Assembly: GCA_036560445.1 (NCBI GenBank)
Contig: DATBRG010000007.1
Span: 1-64,000, forward strand
Source: DATBRG01 sp036560445
GTDB lineage: Bacteria; Pseudomonadota; Gammaproteobacteria; Burkholderiales; Methylophilaceae
Length of the DNA: 64,000 nt
Reading direction: 5' to 3'
Shown here: in pieces, positions 61,887 through 64,000 of the stretch
How positions within the stretch are numbered: position 1 is the stretch's first letter
How the letters are laid out: each line of letters opens with the position of its first letter
Notes under the pieces: model-generated
What the model was told of the DNA's origin: nothing
The model's input: the letters and a program-made list of their open reading frames with translations, nothing else
Database searches by the model: none
Program-made: the position numbers and the translations under genes

Positions 61887-63761
61887 CTAGATATGTACAC
61901 GAGTCCCCAGTTCTATCACGCTGTTCATGGGGATATTGAAATATTCGACCGCACTGCCGGCGTTCCTAGACATCGTGGCAAATAGCCTTTCACGCCATTT
62001 CGCCATTTTTCCGCCAGATGCAGGAACAACGATCTCTCGACTGAGGAAAAATGAGGTGGTGAATGGGTCAATCTGTACCGGCAGTTTGCAGTCAAGCAGC
62101 GCTTTGGGGATATCGGGATTATCCATAAAGCCATAGCGCAAAGTAAGCTGCCAGAAACCGGAGCCTATCTCCCTGTACTTAATGCGCTCGGCCGCATCTA
62201 CCGTAGGCACATCATCAAACAACACAGTAACGACCAGATTGGTCTGATGCAGCACCTTGTTGTGCTTGAGATTATGCATGAGTGCTTGCGGTGCACTATA
62301 AGGGTCGGACACCAAAAAGACGGCAGTACGTTCAACACTCTGCAAATTGCTGCCAATGATATTTGAGACGAAATCCTCGAGCTTTGGATCATCCTTCTTT
62401 ATATGCAAGATAAGTATTTCGCGGCCCCGTTTCCATGTCCACATCAGCACCAGCAATAGCAGGCTCAAGGCTATCGGGAACCAGCCGCCATGGATGAACT
62501 TGACCGAACAGGAAACAAACAACAAGGCATCAAGCAATATAAAAAACCCTGTGGCGCTAGCAGCAAGCCATAGCGGGTATTTCCAGCCATGACGAATCAC
62601 AAAGAATGTCAATACGGTGGTGATCAACATGGTCCCGGTGACAGCTATGCCATAGGCCGTAGCTAGCGCTTCAGAAGTCTTGAAGCTCATGGTCACGATC
62701 AGCACGGCAGCCAGCAGCATCCAGTTAATTGCGGGCATATATATCTGGCCATACTCAGCTGCCGAGGTTTGCACGATATCCATACGCGGCAGGAAACCCA
62801 GCTGTATAGCTTGCCTGGTAAGTGAATAGGCCCCCGATATCACAGCTTGCGAAGCAATGATGGTCGCTAGTGTAGAGAGAATTACCGCCGGTATCAGTAA
62901 TGGCTGGGGAAATGACAAATAAAACGGATTGGAAACCGTGGCTGGATTGCTCAATAGCAACGCACCCTGACCCAGGTAATTAAGTGCCAACCCCGGCAAC
63001 ACGAGCAAGCTCCAGGCCAGGCGAATTGCTGGTTTGCCGAAATGTCCCATATCGGCATACAAGGCCTCCGCACCTGTAATAGCCAATGTCACGGCACCTA
63101 CCGCCAGAAATACCCCCGCACCACGATCCAACAGGAAATGCAGTGCATACATGGGATTCAGTGCGACAAGGATGGATGGGTTATGCGAGATATGCCAGCC
63201 ACCTGTGAGGCCAAGCACGATAAACCAGATAACGATGATCGGCCCGAAGAATTTTCCTACTGCGCCTGTGCCATAGCGTTGCAAGGTAAATAGGGCAATC
63301 AGGATACCAATGGAGATGGGCATGACGTAAGTGGCGAGATGTGGCGACACCACCTGCAGGCCTTCTATTGCGGATAACACGGAAATAGCGGGGGTGAGGA
63401 TGCTATCGCCGTAGAACAACGCCGCGCCAAAGGCACCAAGCATCAACAACCACTTTCGTATCGACAATGATTTCACGCTCGCTACGGCAAGCGCGAGCAG
63501 GGCCATGATACCGCCCTCGCCCTTGTTATCTGCACGTAATACCAGAATCACGTATTTCAGCGTGACTACCAGCATTAACGCCCAGAATACTGCTGAAATC
63601 GCCCCGATGATATTCGTGGGAGTGAGCGCAACGCCGGTCGAATCGCTGAAAATCACCTGGATAGTATAAAGCGGGCTGGTACCAATATCGCCGTAGACCA
63701 CCCCAATGGCGCCCAATGCAAGCGCTGCAGTGCTGCTGCGCTGAATGTTTTTTGTATCCAT
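61887..63761 (-). CDS. kup: Kup-type potassium uptake protein
   Basis: Kup (TrkD) is a proton-coupled K+ transporter. The 624-residue protein has about 12 membrane segments in its first 440 residues, with the conserved GVVYGDIGTSPLYTIQVIF near 19-37, and a cytoplasmic C-terminal domain of about 180 residues. Full length for the family. It lies 67 bp after the stop of a kdpE-like response regulator on the same strand, in keeping with a K+ homeostasis locus. Confidence 0.94.
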   Translation of the reverse strand: MDTKNIQRSSTAALALGAIGVVYGDIGTSPLYTIQVIFSDSTGVALTPTNIIGAISAVFWALMLVVTLKYVILVLRADNKGEGGIMALLALAVASVKSLSIRKWLLMLGAFGAALFYGDSILTPAISVLSAIEGLQVVSPHLATYVMPISIGILIALFTLQRYGTGAVGKFFGPIIVIWFIVLGLTGGWHISHNPSILVALNPMYALHFLLDRGAGVFLAVGAVTLAITGAEALYADMGHFGKPAIRLAWSLLVLPGLALNYLGQGALLLSNPATVSNPFYLSFPQPLLIPAVILSTLATIIASQAVISGAYSLTRQAIQLGFLPRMDIVQTSAAEYGQIYMPAINWMLLAAVLIVTMSFKTSEALATAYGIAVTGTMLITTVLTFFVIRHGWKYPLWLAASATGFFILLDALLFVSCSVKFIHGGWFPIALSLLLLVLMWTWKRGREILILHIKKDDPKLEDFVSNIIGSNLQSVERTAVFLVSDPYSAPQALMHNLKHNKVLHQTNLVVTVLFDDVPTVDAAERIKYREIGSGFWQLTLRYGFMDNPDIPKALLDCKLPVQIDPFTTSFFLSREIVVPASGGKMAKWRERLFATMSRNAGSAVEYFNIPMNSVIELGTRVHI

Positions 63762-63828
63762 GCCGACCTCGACTGTGATGAAGATGAGGTATTAAGTCAC
63801 TGCACGTATATCAATCGCATAAACAAGA

Positions 63829-64000
63829 TTAATTGGCGGCAAGCCGGTAGCCTATGCCCAACTCCGTGAGCAAATAGCGCGGCTGTGCCGGCAATTGCTC
63901 TATCTTGGTCCTGAGCCTGCCCATGTGGATACGCAGGTAATGGGTATCATCCACATATTCCTGCCCCCATACCTCAGCCAGCATCTGCCTGTGGGTAAAA
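63829..64000 (-). CDS. KdpE-like response regulator, C-terminal fragment
   Basis: The last 57 codons of an OmpR/PhoB-type winged-helix regulator that runs off the right edge. The peptide THRQMLAEVWGQEYVDDTHY and then LRIHMGRLRTKIEQ and TELGIGYRL match the end of KdpE closely: THRQLLNQVW and TETGIGYR in E. coli, from memory. KdpE controls the KdpFABC K+ pump. With kup next door, a potassium locus is inferred. The receiver domain is outside the window. Confidence 0.8.
   Translation of the reverse strand, partial: FTHRQMLAEVWGQEYVDDTHYLRIHMGRLRTKIEQLPAQPRYLLTELGIGYRLAAN

Overview
The window is a chromosomal segment of a Gram-negative betaproteobacterium, about 50-55% GC in its core genes by eye. 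The evidence is the gene order TPR protein - lolB - ispE - tRNA-Gln - prs - rplY - pth, the ubiE-ubiJ-ubiB set, ftsY-ftsE-ftsX followed further on by rpoH, the miaB-ybeZ-ybeY-corC string, and a CIRCE-like operator in front of rpoH. A Nitrosomonadales or Methylophilaceae-like host is my guess, not proven. No insertion sequence, integrase or CRISPR array was seen.

Layout. 1-9.2 kb: 5' end of an M16 peptidase, cell-division genes ftsY-ftsE-ftsX, a 1,402-residue cyclic-di-GMP sensor protein, an unknown TonB-like membrane protein and rpoH. 9.2-11.5 kb (minus): dynamin-like GTPase, ccoS and an overlooked 33-codon membrane peptide. 11.7-17.1 kb: DUF971 protein, ubiE, ubiJ, ubiB, a sodium:solute symporter and an unknown protein. 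17.1-21.9 kb (minus): a gliding-type ABC exporter operon (ATPase, permease, GldG-like, DUF4340) ending in mutM. 22.1-31.1 kb: envelope, isoprenoid and translation housekeeping genes, a MASE3-GGDEF protein, ychF and tRNA-Met.

31.1-40.8 kb is the accessory part. An AT-richer two-gene module (unknown protein plus XRE-ImmA/IrrE metallopeptidase) sits directly behind tRNA-Met. It is bracketed by a 33-bp terminator-shaped direct repeat (28/33 identical) and by short REP-like repeats in inverted orientation. I consider it the best candidate for a poorly described toxin-antitoxin or defence module. Then come BON, DUF481, YqiA-like, DUF455, GGDEF, DUF482, glycine-zipper and EF-hand proteins.

40.8-48.5 kb: ompR-envZ, with an OmpR-box-like 10-bp direct repeat upstream, cysG, miaB, ybeZ, ybeY, corC and a small periplasmic protein. 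48.7-53.1 kb: a 1,473-residue RTX protein with an N-terminal PD40 propeller and an Ig-like domain. 53.1-64 kb: mscL with a zinc-ribbon tail, lnt, glyQ, glyS (whose last 660 bp are strikingly AT-rich), gmhB, plsC, a YgjP-type metallopeptidase, a Do-type protease, kup, and the 3' end of a kdpE-like regulator.

The genes connect around a few themes: division and heat shock, ubiquinone and cbb3 respiration, outer-membrane and lipoprotein maturation (lolB, lnt, corC, plsC, gmhB), potassium and osmotic homeostasis (kup, kdpE, mscL, ompR-envZ), and second-messenger signalling (three GGDEF proteins, all with catalytic and inhibitory motifs kept).
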